Positions 1 through 8,139 of a stretch of 26,483 bases of DNA are shown here, piece after piece. Made by a program: the position numbers and the translations under genes. Position 1 is the first letter of the stretch, and every line of letters begins with the position of its first letter. Source of the stretch: CF-13 sp036782775 (GTDB taxonomy: Bacteria; Chloroflexota; Dormibacteria; CF-121); the NCBI GenBank assembly GCA_036782775.1, contig DAIPYJ010000036.1, forward strand, positions 1-26,483, given 5' to 3'. Below the pieces are notes generated by a model. The model did no database searches. It was not told the DNA's origin and saw only the letters and a list, made by a program, of their open reading frames with translations.

Positions 1-1
1 T

Positions 2-397
2 TCGTGGCGGCCGGTCGAGGCGAAGGACCCGGGCGAACTCGCGATTGCCGGCCCGGAATACGATCTCCTCACCCACGAACTGAAACAGTCCCATGCCAAT
101 TGGAAGCGCCTCGAGGACGCAGGCCAGCAGATCGGGACCCTGCGTGCGAGGCGGGGGCCGACCCTGGTCGGAGCGTGTCCCGGCGTTAGCCTCTGGGTTG
201 ATCACTGCGTGCAGCACCTTACAGCCTTAAGGTATCCAGACATTATATCTCTGGACTCAGATTGGCACCCATTCGGATCGTCCTGTACGTGGGATCATGC
301 GCGTACCTGGCTGCCTTCTTCGAGGACTCTGGCAGCTGAACATCCATCCGCGGCTCCTTTTCCCATGACCGTCGAAGATGTGATATTCAGCATATAA
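2..397 (+). CDS. 3' end of an unrecognised gene (partial)
   Basis: The frame is open from the window edge to a stop at 395-397 (131 codons, no start needed). The first ~60 codons look coding: high-GC third positions and a helical, charged stretch (for example YDLLTHELKQSHANWKRLED). After about position 190 the codons become AT-richer and the sequence less protein-like, so the true C-terminus may be earlier, reached through a frameshift, or the tail may be read-through of decayed sequence. I do not recognise a family. The next gene starts 55 bases downstream with its own promoter-like box, so the two are probably not co-transcribed. Confidence 0.4.
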   Translation, partial: SWRPVEAKDPGELAIAGPEYDLLTHELKQSHANWKRLEDAGQQIGTLRARRGPTLVGACPGVSLWVDHCVQHLTALRYPDIISLDSDWHPFGSSCTWDHARTWLPSSRTLAAEHPSAAPFPMTVEDVIFSI

Positions 398-439
398 CAG
401 GGCAAAAAGAATTGCGCTTCGCCTGAATTCGAACGTCGG
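190..439. other. gene-poor stretch before cyanophycinase
   Basis: This stretch is AT-richer than the flanks and holds no convincing gene beyond the doubtful tail of the edge ORF. It contains a perfect 6-bp inverted repeat (TCCAGA at 235-240, TCTGGA at 250-255, 9-nt spacer) and a TATAAC box at 393-398 that could be a weak promoter. Nothing else stands out. Confidence 0.4.
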
Positions 440-445
440 TACACT
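440..445 (+). promoter_or_regulatory. -10 box for a leaderless cyanophycinase transcript
   Basis: TACACT ends 7 nt before the GTG start at 453, which would put the transcription start at or one base before the start codon. The only GGAG nearby overlaps the GTG itself and is too close to work as a Shine-Dalgarno. The same spacing recurs before several other genes in the window. No good -35 is visible. Confidence 0.5.
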
Positions 446-452
446 GACTGGA

Positions 453-1436
453 GTGACCGACGCCGCCAGCCCGATCCGCCTCGCCCCAACCGCCGACGGT
501 GGTCCGGTGGGGCCGGTGATGGTGATCGGGGGCGCCGAGGACAAGCTGGGCGAGCGGGTCATCCTCTCCCGGTTCGTCGACCTGGCGGGAGGCCGGAATG
601 CGCACCTGGTGGTGATCAGCACCGCCTCGTCACTCGGGGACGCCGCGACCGACCTCTACCGCCACATCTTCACGCGGCTCGGCGTTGGCAAGGTCATCGG
701 GCTCCGCCCCGAAACTCGGGACGAGGCAAACGACGCCCAGAGCGTCGAGGCGCTTGCCGGGGCCACCGGAATCTTCATGACCGGCGGGAATCAGTTGCGG
801 CTCTCCAGTGTGATCGGCGGCACGAAGCTGGGCGCCGCCATCCTGGACGCACACGGGCGCGGCGTGGTCGTCGCCGGCACGTCCGCCGGCGCCAGTGCCG
901 TCGCGACGCACATGATGGCGTTCGGCAGCTCGGGCGCGACGCCCAAGCATCGCATGGCGCACGTCTCGGTCGGCCTCGGCCTGCTCGTCAACGTCGTGGT
1001 CGACCAGCATTTCGAGCAGCGCACACGGCTGGGACGCTTGCTCGGCGTTGTCGCCCAGTCGCCGTCGCTGATCGGACTGGGGCTGGACGAGGACACGGCA
1101 GCGATCATCGACGGCCACGACGTCCTCGAAGTCATTGGACGAGGCGCGGTGACGATCGTCGACGGCGCCGACGTGATCACCGACGCCTACCAGGTCACCG
1201 GTCACAAGCCGATGATGGTCTCGAATGCCCGGCTGCACTCGCTTCCATCCGGCTACCGTTTCGATCTCCGGACTCGACGGGTGCTGCCTCGCGACGTCAC
1301 CGTCAATCCACGCATCGCTCAGCTCGCTCAGGGACGTGTCGCCAAGATGGTGCGCCAGTCTGCGGCCGAAGGCGCCAACGACCGCGTCCTGGAACGGCGG
1401 CGCCATCGCCAGGAGGATCGCCAGGCCTCCGAGTGA
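453..1436 (+). CDS. cphB: cyanophycinase (peptidase family S51)
   Basis: A 327-residue cyanophycinase, the cytoplasmic serine exopeptidase that breaks cyanophycin (multi-L-arginyl-poly-L-aspartate) into beta-Asp-Arg dipeptides. Seen: an N-terminal PVMVIGGAEDK strand-loop, GGNQ at about 111-114, the nucleophile elbow GTSAGAS with Ser144, and DQHF with His186, all characteristic of CphB. A basic tail of about 20 residues (RVLERRRHRQEDRQASE) is weakly conserved in type and may be disordered. The GTG start at 453 is the first candidate in frame and fits a leaderless transcript. The gene lies 74 bases upstream of cyanophycin synthetase on the same strand, the usual pairing of storage and mobilisation genes. 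Family assignment is firm; that cyanophycin is the substrate also follows from the neighbour. Confidence 0.95.
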   Translation: MTDAASPIRLAPTADGGPVGPVMVIGGAEDKLGERVILSRFVDLAGGRNAHLVVISTASSLGDAATDLYRHIFTRLGVGKVIGLRPETRDEANDAQSVEALAGATGIFMTGGNQLRLSSVIGGTKLGAAILDAHGRGVVVAGTSAGASAVATHMMAFGSSGATPKHRMAHVSVGLGLLVNVVVDQHFEQRTRLGRLLGVVAQSPSLIGLGLDEDTAAIIDGHDVLEVIGRGAVTIVDGADVITDAYQVTGHKPMMVSNARLHSLPSGYRFDLRTRRVLPRDVTVNPRIAQLAQGRVAKMVRQSAAEGANDRVLERRRHRQEDRQASE

Positions 1437-1498
1437 CGCGCGTGGCCCTGTCGATCAGGCACTTTCCGCGGAAATTCGATAGCACGAGTTCGGTCTGA

Positions 1499-1506
1499 TA
1501 TACAGT
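1499..1506 (+). promoter_or_regulatory. -10 box for cyanophycin synthetase
   Basis: The sequence TATACAGT, preceded by TG at 1496-1497 (extended -10), sits directly before ATG 1511. TATACA at 1499-1504 leaves exactly 6 nt, placing the transcription start on the ATG. There is no purine-rich Shine-Dalgarno, so a leaderless transcript separate from cphB is likely. Confidence 0.5.
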
Positions 1507-1510
1507 CGGG

Positions 1511-4369
1511 ATGAGCCAGCTCCCCGACGACGCCGGGGCCAGCAACCTCTCGCAGAACCCGCCCCTCGAAACTCGCAGTCCAAGCCTGCACCCAGAACCC
1601 CCAGACGCGGCCAGGCCGCGCGACCTCGACGATGACCGCGTCGAGCGCGACGACGATGCGAAGGACGAACCGGTCGAGAACAAACCGCCAGCCCGAGCGG
1701 ACCTCCGGGTCCTCGAAACCCAGGTGCTGCGCGGACCCAACTACTGGTCCTACGAACCGGCCATCCGCCTGCTGGTGGACCTCGGCTCCCTCGAGCACTG
1801 GCCTTCCAACACGCTGCCCTCCTTTACCGATGCGCTGATCGACCTGTTGCCCGGCCTTCGCGACCACGGCTGCTCGCTCAACCGGCCGGGCGGTTTCATC
1901 GAGCGGTTGCGAGAAGGGACCTGGCTTGGCCATGTCGCCGAGCACGTCGCGCTCGAACTTCAGCGCGAGGCCGGCGGGTCGACGACGCGGGGCAAGACGC
2001 GAAAGTCCGGAACGCCGGGTGTCTACAACGTCATCTATGGCTACAACGAAGAACAGGTGGGGCTGGCGGCGGGCAAGCTGGCGGTCCGCCTCATCAACCA
2101 CCTGGTCGAAGCGAACCCGACCTTCGACTTCATCGGTGAGGTCGAAAGCCTGGTGTTGCTTGCCGAGCGGGCCGCCTTCGGCCCCTCGACCCAGGCCATC
2201 CTCGACGAAGCCGCCCGTCGCGACATTCCCTACATCCGGCTCAACGACCAGTCCTTCGTCCAGCTGGGGATGGGCAAGTATCAGCAGCGGATTCGAGCGA
2301 CGATGACCTCGCGGACCTCAGCCCTTGGGGTCGACATCGCCGGCGACAAGAAGCTCACCACGGCGCTGCTTGCCTCGGCGGGCCTCCCGGTGCCGCGCAG
2401 CGAGACAGTCCGCTCGGTCGACGAGGCGCTGGCCGTGGCGCGTCGCCTCGGCTTCCCGCTCGTGACCAAGCCGCTCGATGGCAACCACGGCCGCGGCGTC
2501 AGTCTCGACCTGCGCAGCGAGGACGACGTCCGCCGCGGCTTCGAGCGAGCTCTGCAGCAGACCCGGAGCGGCACCGTCGTGGTCGAGACCTACATCAAGG
2601 GCAACGACTATCGGGTGCTCGTGATCGACGGCCACATGGTCGCGGTCGCCCAACGGGTCCCTGCCCACGTCGTCGGCGACGGCGAGCACACGGTGCGCCA
2701 GCTGGTCGAGGTCACCAATCGCGATCCGCGGCGCGGGATCGGCCACGAGAAAGTGCTGACCCGCATCAAGCTCGACGAGGCTGCCGAGGCGCTCGTCAAA
2801 CGGCAGGGCTTCTCGCTCGACGATGTTCCGCCGAAAGAAACCATGGTCAAGCTGGCGGCCACCGCCAACATGTCGACCGGCGGCATCTCGATCGACCGCA
2901 CCGCCGAAGCCGATCACGACAACGTCGAGATCGCCGAGGAGGCGGCGCGCGTGGTCGGCCTCGACGTCGCCGGCATCGACTTCCTCACGCCCGACATTTG
3001 CCAGCCGGTCCGGGAGACGGGCGGCGCCATCGTGGAGGTCAACGCCGCCCCGGGTTTCCGGATGCACACCCATCCGACCGAAGGCGATCCGCAGTACGTC
3101 GCCAAGGCGGTGATCGACATGCTCTTCCCCCAGGGCACCCCGTCGCGCATCCCGATCATCGCCATCACCGGCTCCAACGGCAAGACGACGACCACCCGGA
3201 TGATCGCGCACATCATGAAGGGCATGGGCAAGAAGGTCGGGATGACCACCACCGACGGCATTTACATCGACAGCCGCTTGGTCAAACAGGCGGACGCCAG
3301 CGGGCCCCGCTCGGCGCGCATGGTGCTGCAGAATCCACGGGTCGACTTCGCCGTTTTCGAAGTCGCCCGCGGCGGCATCCTGCGCGAGGGTCTCGGTTAC
3401 AGCGCCAACGACGTCGCGGTCGTGCTCAATGTCACCGGCGACCACCTCGGCATCAAAGAGGTGAATTCCCTGCGCCAGCTGGCCTCGATCAAACGCGTCA
3501 TCGTCGAGGCGGTGCCACGCAGCGGCACCGCGGTGCTCAATGCCGACGACGAGCTGGTGGCCGAGATGCGCTCGCACTGCAGCGGGTCCGTCATCCTCTT
3601 TTCCATGCGCGAGGACAATCCGTTGATCGACCGCTGGGTGCAGCGCGGGCGCAAAGCCCTGGTGCTGCAAAGGCAACCCGGCGGTGGCGAGCTGATGGTC
3701 CTGCGCGAGGGACGCCGCAGCACCCAGATTGCCTGGGTGCACCTGATCCCGTCAACCTTCGAGGGACGCGCCCGCGCCAACATCCAGAACGCCCTGGCCG
3801 CGGCCGCCGCGGCGCATGCCGCCGGAGCGCACGTCCACGACATCCGCCAGGGTCTGCGCGGCTTCCATCCGTCCTTCGATGAAGCGCCGGGCCGCCTCAA
3901 CCTGGTCGAGGTCCACGGCATCAAGGTGGTGGTCGATTACGCGCACAACCCGCACAGCCTGGCGATGGCGGGCGACTTTGTCGAGCGGCTGACCGCCGCC
4001 AGCGCGAACGGGTCACCGGCCGGACGGCGGATCGCGGTGATCGCATCCCCGGGCGATCGTCGAGACGAGGACATGCGCGAGCTGGGCCGGGTCGCGGCGC
4101 GCCTCTTCGACATCGTCATCGTGCGCGAGGACGCCAACAAGCGCGGCCGCCAGCGCGGCGAGATCGCCGGTCGGGTGATCGAGGGCGTCCGCCACGCCGC
4201 GGAGAGCCGGGTCAGGGAGTCGGAGATCGTCATCGACGAGCGGCCCGCCATCGGTGCCGCTCTCGACAAGGCCCGCCCCGGCGACGTCGTCCTGCTCTGT
4301 GTCGACAAGCCGGCTGATACCTGGCGCGAGCTCGAAGCCCGGCGGGCACTGCCGTTCGCAGGACAATAG
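1511..4369 (+). CDS. cphA: cyanophycin synthetase
   Basis: A 952-residue enzyme that builds cyanophycin from Asp and Arg with ATP. Domains in order: an N-terminal extension (about 1-64) rich in Asp, Glu, Pro and Arg and probably disordered; the CphA N domain opening with VLETQVLRGPNYW (about 66-225); an ATP-grasp domain (about 226-495) that activates the Asp backbone, ending in an EVNAAPGFRMH metal/ATP-site segment; and a Mur-ligase-like M domain that adds Arg, with P-loop GSNGKTTT at 554-561, the DHLGIKEV segment and VVDYAHNPHS. All three CphA1 domains look intact. Family members usually begin close to the VLxTxxLRGPNYW motif, so the extension is unusual; a later start in frame is possible, but the -10 box at 1499 supports ATG 1511. 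It ends 24 bases from a convergent CphA-like Mur ligase. Confidence 0.96.
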   Translation: MSQLPDDAGASNLSQNPPLETRSPSLHPEPPDAARPRDLDDDRVERDDDAKDEPVENKPPARADLRVLETQVLRGPNYWSYEPAIRLLVDLGSLEHWPSNTLPSFTDALIDLLPGLRDHGCSLNRPGGFIERLREGTWLGHVAEHVALELQREAGGSTTRGKTRKSGTPGVYNVIYGYNEEQVGLAAGKLAVRLINHLVEANPTFDFIGEVESLVLLAERAAFGPSTQAILDEAARRDIPYIRLNDQSFVQLGMGKYQQRIRATMTSRTSALGVDIAGDKKLTTALLASAGLPVPRSETVRSVDEALAVARRLGFPLVTKPLDGNHGRGVSLDLRSEDDVRRGFERALQQTRSGTVVVETYIKGNDYRVLVIDGHMVAVAQRVPAHVVGDGEHTVRQLVEVTNRDPRRGIGHEKVLTRIKLDEAAEALVKRQGFSLDDVPPKETMVKLAATANMSTGGISIDRTAEADHDNVEIAEEAARVVGLDVAGIDFLTPDICQPVRETGGAIVEVNAAPGFRMHTHPTEGDPQYVAKAVIDMLFPQGTPSRIPIIAITGSNGKTTTTRMIAHIMKGMGKKVGMTTTDGIYIDSRLVKQADASGPRSARMVLQNPRVDFAVFEVARGGILREGLGYSANDVAVVLNVTGDHLGIKEVNSLRQLASIKRVIVEAVPRSGTAVLNADDELVAEMRSHCSGSVILFSMREDNPLIDRWVQRGRKALVLQRQPGGGELMVLREGRRSTQIAWVHLIPSTFEGRARANIQNALAAAAAAHAAGAHVHDIRQGLRGFHPSFDEAPGRLNLVEVHGIKVVVDYAHNPHSLAMAGDFVERLTAASANGSPAGRRIAVIASPGDRRDEDMRELGRVAARLFDIVIVREDANKRGRQRGEIAGRVIEGVRHAAESRVRESEIVIDERPAIGAALDKARPGDVVLLCVDKPADTWRELEARRALPFAGQ

Positions 4370-4393
4370 TTCGCCGCGGCCGCAGGAACGCCG

Positions 4394-6097
4394 TTAGCGA
4401 CTCCGCGCGCGCCGCACGATGGCCTTGATCTGGTCCGGGCCGGCGCTCACCCCGCCCCGGTCGCGCAAATAGGCGAAGATCTCCGGCCGCTGGGCAAGTG
4501 CCGTAATGGCCACGACATCTTCGGGTGCCGACTCCTGCAGCATCCACTGCAACGCCTCGAGCTCGTTCGGGAAGACCGGCGCGGGCGGTTTGCCGCCATC
4601 GACGACGCCGGCCTGTAGGCGAGCCAGCACATCCTGCGGGTCTCGGCCGCGAAGGTAGCGATGCAGTTCCGCAATCCCAACCCGATCGGCGCCTCGCGCC
4701 GCCGTGTAGCCGAGGCGATGCATGATGGCGTCGGTGCGGTCCCCCGCCGAGGCAAAACACAGGAAGACGCGCGCGCCGGACGGTCGGAGTCCGTGACAGA
4801 TCTCGACCAGGCCGCGCATGCCGTCCTCGTTATGCGCGTAGTCGATCACCACCACCCGGCCATCGATCTCGAACACATTAGCGCGGCCCGGGTTGCGTTC
4901 CGGATCGAGCACGAAGCTGCGCAGCCCCTCGATCACCGCAGCTTCGGGAAGACCGGCGGCGAGCCCGGCGGCGGTGGCTGCCAGGGCATTGCTCACGTTA
5001 TGACTGGAAATCCCTGCCAGCGTCACCGGGACATCCTCAACGGGAAGTAAGGGATGCACATGGCGCCGAGAAGACATGACGGCCATGAAGCCATCGAGGA
5101 CGGTGATGGCGCGGCCGTGCTCGGCGAGCACGCTTCGGATCGCGGGATGGTCAGGGTCGAGCGAGAACAACCAGGGTTGCCCGGAGATATGCCGCCGCAT
5201 GCCCAGCACGCGGGGATCGTCGGCATTGAGGACGTCCCAGCCGTCCGGCCGGGTAATGCGGGTGATCGTGGCCTTCACCTCAGCGAGCTGATCCAGGGAG
5301 CGAATGCCGTACTGATCGAGATGATCGGCCGTCACATTGGTCACCACCGCGACATCGTTGTGGTCGGTCCCGATCCCACGCAGCAGGATGCCGCCGCGGG
5401 CAGTCTCCAGCACGGCGAAGTCGACGCCTGGTTCGGCCAATGCGGTGGCTGCGCCGCCAAATCCTGAGTAGTCGCCAGCTTCCACCAGCTCCTCGCTACG
5501 GTAGACACCGTCGGTGGTGGTGTAGGCGACCTGCCGGCCGGCGACGCGCCCGAGATGCGCGATCAGGCGGACGGTGGTCGTCTTGCCATTGGTTCCGGTT
5601 ACCGCCACGACCGGCATCGCCGGCCGAGCCACCGACGGCGACGCACCGGGGTCGGCCGCCTGCACCTCGGCGGCGCGCTCGGCCAGCTCCTTGGGCAACG
5701 ACCGACGACCATCGAGACAGCAGGCGAGCAGCAGCGGAACCGCTGCGGCAAAGGCCTCGGCGGTGCCCCGGCGGCGCCACGGAAACGCCACCACGATCTC
5801 GTCGTGCTCGGCTCCAGGGCGCGCGCGAACGGCGAGCGCGGTGTCCATCGCGTGGGCGAGCGACCTGACCAGGTGAACGGTAAGGCGCGCGACGAAGCGA
5901 CGCCGCTCCTCGCTCCGGGGCGGCCCCGGATCTGACCCCGGTGCGAAGCCAGTGCGACCAGCGAGCTCAGCCGTTCGACGCGCCGGCAGCGTCAGCCATC
6001 CGAGCGGAGCAAGCGTCAGCTTTACGGCAGGACGCGTGAAGTAGAGATTCGGCCCCTCGAGGAGCCGCACCTCGAGCGTCCTGACCGTCGCGTCCAT
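4394..6097 (-). CDS. CphA-like Mur ligase without ATP-grasp domain
   Basis: A 567-residue protein convergent with cphA, stops 24 bases apart. It opens with VRLLEGPNLYFTRPAVKL, recalling the CphA N domain, and its residues to about 150 correspond to that domain. It then passes directly to a Mur-ligase M domain: P-loop GTNGKTTT at 168-175, TTTDGVY, ETARGGILLRG, ADHLDQYGI, SSHNVSNALAA and VVIDYAHNEDGM. The roughly 270-residue ATP-grasp domain of CphA1 is absent. In CphA the M domain ligates Arg (or, in CphA2, beta-Asp-Arg dipeptides) using ATP, so this is probably an ATP-dependent amide ligase acting on cyanophycin, its dipeptide or a related isopeptide; the substrate is unknown. Start ATG 6097 is the first in frame; the GGGAG directly before it is too close for a normal ribosome binding site. 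Confidence 0.85.
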   Translation of the reverse strand: MDATVRTLEVRLLEGPNLYFTRPAVKLTLAPLGWLTLPARRTAELAGRTGFAPGSDPGPPRSEERRRFVARLTVHLVRSLAHAMDTALAVRARPGAEHDEIVVAFPWRRRGTAEAFAAAVPLLLACCLDGRRSLPKELAERAAEVQAADPGASPSVARPAMPVVAVTGTNGKTTTVRLIAHLGRVAGRQVAYTTTDGVYRSEELVEAGDYSGFGGAATALAEPGVDFAVLETARGGILLRGIGTDHNDVAVVTNVTADHLDQYGIRSLDQLAEVKATITRITRPDGWDVLNADDPRVLGMRRHISGQPWLFSLDPDHPAIRSVLAEHGRAITVLDGFMAVMSSRRHVHPLLPVEDVPVTLAGISSHNVSNALAATAAGLAAGLPEAAVIEGLRSFVLDPERNPGRANVFEIDGRVVVIDYAHNEDGMRGLVEICHGLRPSGARVFLCFASAGDRTDAIMHRLGYTAARGADRVGIAELHRYLRGRDPQDVLARLQAGVVDGGKPPAPVFPNELEALQWMLQESAPEDVVAITALAQRPEIFAYLRDRGGVSAGPDQIKAIVRRARSR

Positions 6098-6099
6098 CT

Positions 6100-6121
6100 C
6101 CCGCGAGAAAGTCTCGCAGGG
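6100..6121. repeat. inverted repeat upstream of the Mur ligase
   Basis: A perfect GCGAGA/TCTCGC stem (6103-6108 and 6112-6117) with a 3-nt loop is extended by CCC/GGG after a single-base bulge. It lies 3 bases from the start codon of the minus-strand ligase, in the 53-base gap after the preceding minus-strand gene. It could be an operator or a translational control hairpin. No T-tract is present, so it is not a standard terminator. Confidence 0.4.
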
Positions 6122-6150
6122 AGGGCGTCACTCGCCGCGCTGGATGCTGA

Positions 6151-6534
6151 CTAGGCCGATGGGTAACGGGGGGAGCGGACGGCCTTCGCGCCATTGACGC
6201 TCTGGCGCAGCCGGCGCAGGAGGAGGCGATACTCCGCCATCAATTCGCGGTTCTCCGTGCGCGCCTTCCGATAACGCTCGAGGGTCGGACGGCTCTCGTG
6301 GTCGGCTTCCATAAAGGGGCGAATGGTCTCGGTCAGGTCATCCACCTTCTCGGCCATGATGCGCATGATGCGGACGGCCTGCGCCGGCGAGACGCCCACC
6401 ATGAGGTCCGCATACCCCTGCAGCAGCGAGAGGTGACGGCGAATCTGTCCCGCCGCCATGCTTGGCGAGTCGTGGGCTTGACGGATCAGACCGAGCGGAA
6501 CGACCTTATCGGCCCCATCGGCGTCGATACTCAC
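6151..6534 (-). CDS. small protein with HisKA-like helix, unrecognised
   Basis: A 127-residue protein. The GTG start at 6534 overlaps the TGA of the upstream winged-helix gene (GTGA), implying translational coupling; an ATG 26 codons later (MAAGQIRRHL) is an alternative. Residues about 28-66 (IRRHLSLLQGYADLM followed by a helix with MAEKVDDLTETI) resemble the phospho-acceptor/dimerisation hairpin of histidine kinases, with His34 where the acceptor would be. There is no ATPase domain, and the rest is charged helix (TLERYRKARTENRELMAEYRLLLRRL, not quoted as a motif). It may be a phosphotransfer-like or partner protein for the winged-helix regulator, but I would not assign a function. Confidence 0.7.
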   Translation of the reverse strand: MSIDADGADKVVPLGLIRQAHDSPSMAAGQIRRHLSLLQGYADLMVGVSPAQAVRIMRIMAEKVDDLTETIRPFMEADHESRPTLERYRKARTENRELMAEYRLLLRRLRQSVNGAKAVRSPRYPSA

Positions 6535-7094
6535 CCGCTGAACACCAATCCGTACCCGCGGCGAGGCTCGCTGACCAGCCGCGCGGGAACCTGCGCGGTG
6601 GCGAGATGCCGCCGAATCCGAACCACGTAAGTACGAAGCTGCTCCTCCGACAGTTCGGGCGCATGCCATGCCTGCTGGACGAGCTGGCTGGCGGCGTAAA
6701 ACTGTCCAGGCCGCTGAGCAAGATACGCAAGCAGCTCGGTTTCGCGGCGGGTGAGCCGCAACCGGTGCCCTCCATGACTGAGGACCCGGCGGTGAATGTC
6801 GAGATCGAGACCGGCCAGCCGCCAGAACCGCTGTTCCCAGAACTCCAATCGCGTACGAAGCCGGCCGAGATGCGCCTCCATCCAGCGCACGTCCGCATCG
6901 CCATGACCCTCTCCGAGGGAAAACCCATTGGCCGCCTCGGCACGCAGACGCGTCAGGGACCGTTCGGCGAAAGCGACGAGCTCGCGGTAGATCGTGACCC
7001 ATTGCCTCGCATCCTCGGGATCGTCGCTGTCCGGCATCTCTCCGGGGATCAGATAGAGGTTGGTCGCCGCTGGCGCGATCATCGCGTTCGCCAT
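6531..7094 (-). CDS. winged-helix regulator with unrecognised N-terminal module
   Basis: A 187-residue protein. Residues about 110-185 are an OmpR/PhoB-type winged helix: LTRRETELLAYLAQRPG, then LRTYVVRIRRHL as recognition helix and VSEPRRGYGLVF as the wing. Instead of a receiver domain the N-terminus carries a helical module (about 17-95: LIPGEMPDSDDPEDARQWV, YRELVAF, RTRLEFWEQRFW) that the preceding small gene also encodes. The receiver aspartate is therefore missing and the signal is unlikely to be classical phosphorylation. Start ATG 7094 lies exactly 6 nt after a TAGTAT box that includes the stop of the upstream gene. It overlaps the next gene by 4 bases. Confidence 0.85.
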   Translation of the reverse strand: MANAMIAPAATNLYLIPGEMPDSDDPEDARQWVTIYRELVAFAERSLTRLRAEAANGFSLGEGHGDADVRWMEAHLGRLRTRLEFWEQRFWRLAGLDLDIHRRVLSHGGHRLRLTRRETELLAYLAQRPGQFYAASQLVQQAWHAPELSEEQLRTYVVRIRRHLATAQVPARLVSEPRRGYGLVFSG

Positions 7095-7100
7095 CTTTCG

Positions 7101-7106
7101 ATACTA
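7101..7106 (-). promoter_or_regulatory. -10 box for the winged-helix gene
   Basis: On the minus strand TAGTAT ends 6 nt before ATG 7094, the spacing of a leaderless start. Its TAG is also the stop codon of the upstream small gene, so the box lies at the very end of that reading frame. A GAAAG just before the ATG could instead act as a weak ribosome binding site. Confidence 0.45.
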
Positions 7107-7409
7107 GCGCGTCCTGCTCGGCGCCAACTCATCGAGCCGTGTTTTCCAGAACTGGAGCCGCCGGTCCAGCCGGTCGGACTGCTCCTCCATGATGGCGAGA
7201 GCGACGTCTTCGACCTCTCCTCTGGCGGCTGGATTCATCGCCGCCATCCGGCTGCGCGTTTGGCCGATGAGGTCGAGCTTGAAACGGTGCAGTTCCTCGT
7301 AGACGGCAACCCAGTGTTGGGCGTCCTCGTGATTCCGGCTACCCGGATCCTCGCCGGGAAGGAGCCGATCGGGATCCGTCGCACGACGTACCGCCTCCTT
7401 TCCCATCAT
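7104..7409 (-). CDS. stand-alone copy of the PGE/HWV module, unrecognised
   Basis: A 101-residue helical, charged protein with no membrane segment. After about residue 15 it follows the N-terminal module of the next gene: LLPGEDPGSRNHEDAQHWV, VYEELHRFK, then DRLDRRLQFWKTRLDEL. The two are clearly paralogous over this module, but I do not recognise the family. Start choice is uncertain: ATG 7409 (or 7406) is used here; TTG 7448 would add 13 residues (LSFLRLIRFNGL). A strong AAAGGAGG lies just inside the frame but has no start codon at useful distance in frame. It heads the minus-strand cluster and is divergent from cheB at 7486. Confidence 0.65.
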   Translation of the reverse strand: MMGKEAVRRATDPDRLLPGEDPGSRNHEDAQHWVAVYEELHRFKLDLIGQTRSRMAAMNPAARGEVEDVALAIMEEQSDRLDRRLQFWKTRLDELAPSRTR

Positions 7410-7485
7410 CAGGCCATTGAACCGGATAAGGCGCAAAAAGCTCAGCAAACAAATCTGGCGCTAGGATGAGCGGCAAGAGGGCAGG

Positions 7486-8139
7486 ATGGCGCAAGAACTC
7501 GATCCCGATTCGGCGGCCAACCTCAAGCCACTTCCACGCTTTGGCCGGCCCCAGCCGACCGCCGCCTTCGACGTGGTGGCGTTGGCCGCGTCCGCGGGCG
7601 GGATCGGCGCGCTCGGCGCCGTGCTGGAAGAATTGCCCGAGAACTTCCCCGCCTCGATCGTCGTCGTGCAGCATCTCGACCCGCGCCATCGCAGCCTGAT
7701 GGCCGACATCCTGCGGCGGCGGACGCGCTTGACCGTGGCGCAAGCCCGCGAAGGCGAGGCCATGCTTCCCGCCGCCGTCTATATCGCGCCTCCGGACCGG
7801 CATCTGCTGGTGAACCCGGATGGGACGCTCTCACTCACCCAGTCGGAGTTGGTTCACTTCGTCCGGCCGAGCGCGGACCTGCTCTTCGAGTCCGTGGCGG
7901 CCAGTTACCGCGAGCGGGCGATCGCCGTCGTGCTGACCGGTACCGGAAGCGACGGCTCGATGGGCGTCCAGGCGATCAAGAAAATGGGCGGAACCGTGAT
8001 TGCCCAGGACCAGCGATCATCAGAGTTTGGCGGGATGCCGGCCGCCGCCGTCCAGAGCGGCAATGTGGATTTCGTGCTGCCGCTCGATGAGATCGCGCCG
8101 GCACTCGTTACGCTAGTGGTGAAGGGGATGGTCGAGTGA
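7486..8139 (+). CDS. stand-alone CheB-type methylesterase
   Basis: A 217-residue CheB catalytic domain without a receiver domain. Family role: removal of methyl groups from, or deamidation of, chemoreceptor glutamates. Triad candidates are Ser36 (AASAGG), His63 (VVQHLDP) and Asp156 (LTGTGSDGS). The ATG is preceded by AGAGGGCAGG, a usable ribosome binding site. The stop overlaps the GTG of the CheR gene (GTGA), so the two are coupled. Together they look like the CheB and CheR halves of a CheB/CheR-PAS signalling fusion split into two genes. With no receptor gene nearby, the substrate could be other than a chemoreceptor. The ~30 N-terminal residues are linker-like. Confidence 0.9.
   Translation: MAQELDPDSAANLKPLPRFGRPQPTAAFDVVALAASAGGIGALGAVLEELPENFPASIVVVQHLDPRHRSLMADILRRRTRLTVAQAREGEAMLPAAVYIAPPDRHLLVNPDGTLSLTQSELVHFVRPSADLLFESVAASYRERAIAVVLTGTGSDGSMGVQAIKKMGGTVIAQDQRSSEFGGMPAAAVQSGNVDFVLPLDEIAPALVTLVVKGMVE

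Noticed and set aside
2318..3742. 474-codon open frame opposite cphA
   Set aside because: It lies entirely antisense to a firm gene, and its His/Asp/Ala/Arg-rich composition is the shadow of GC-rich codons.
7466..7699. Short frame starting just before the first CheB
   Set aside because: It overlaps cheB in another frame; the CheB ATG at 7486 has the better ribosome binding site and clear homology.
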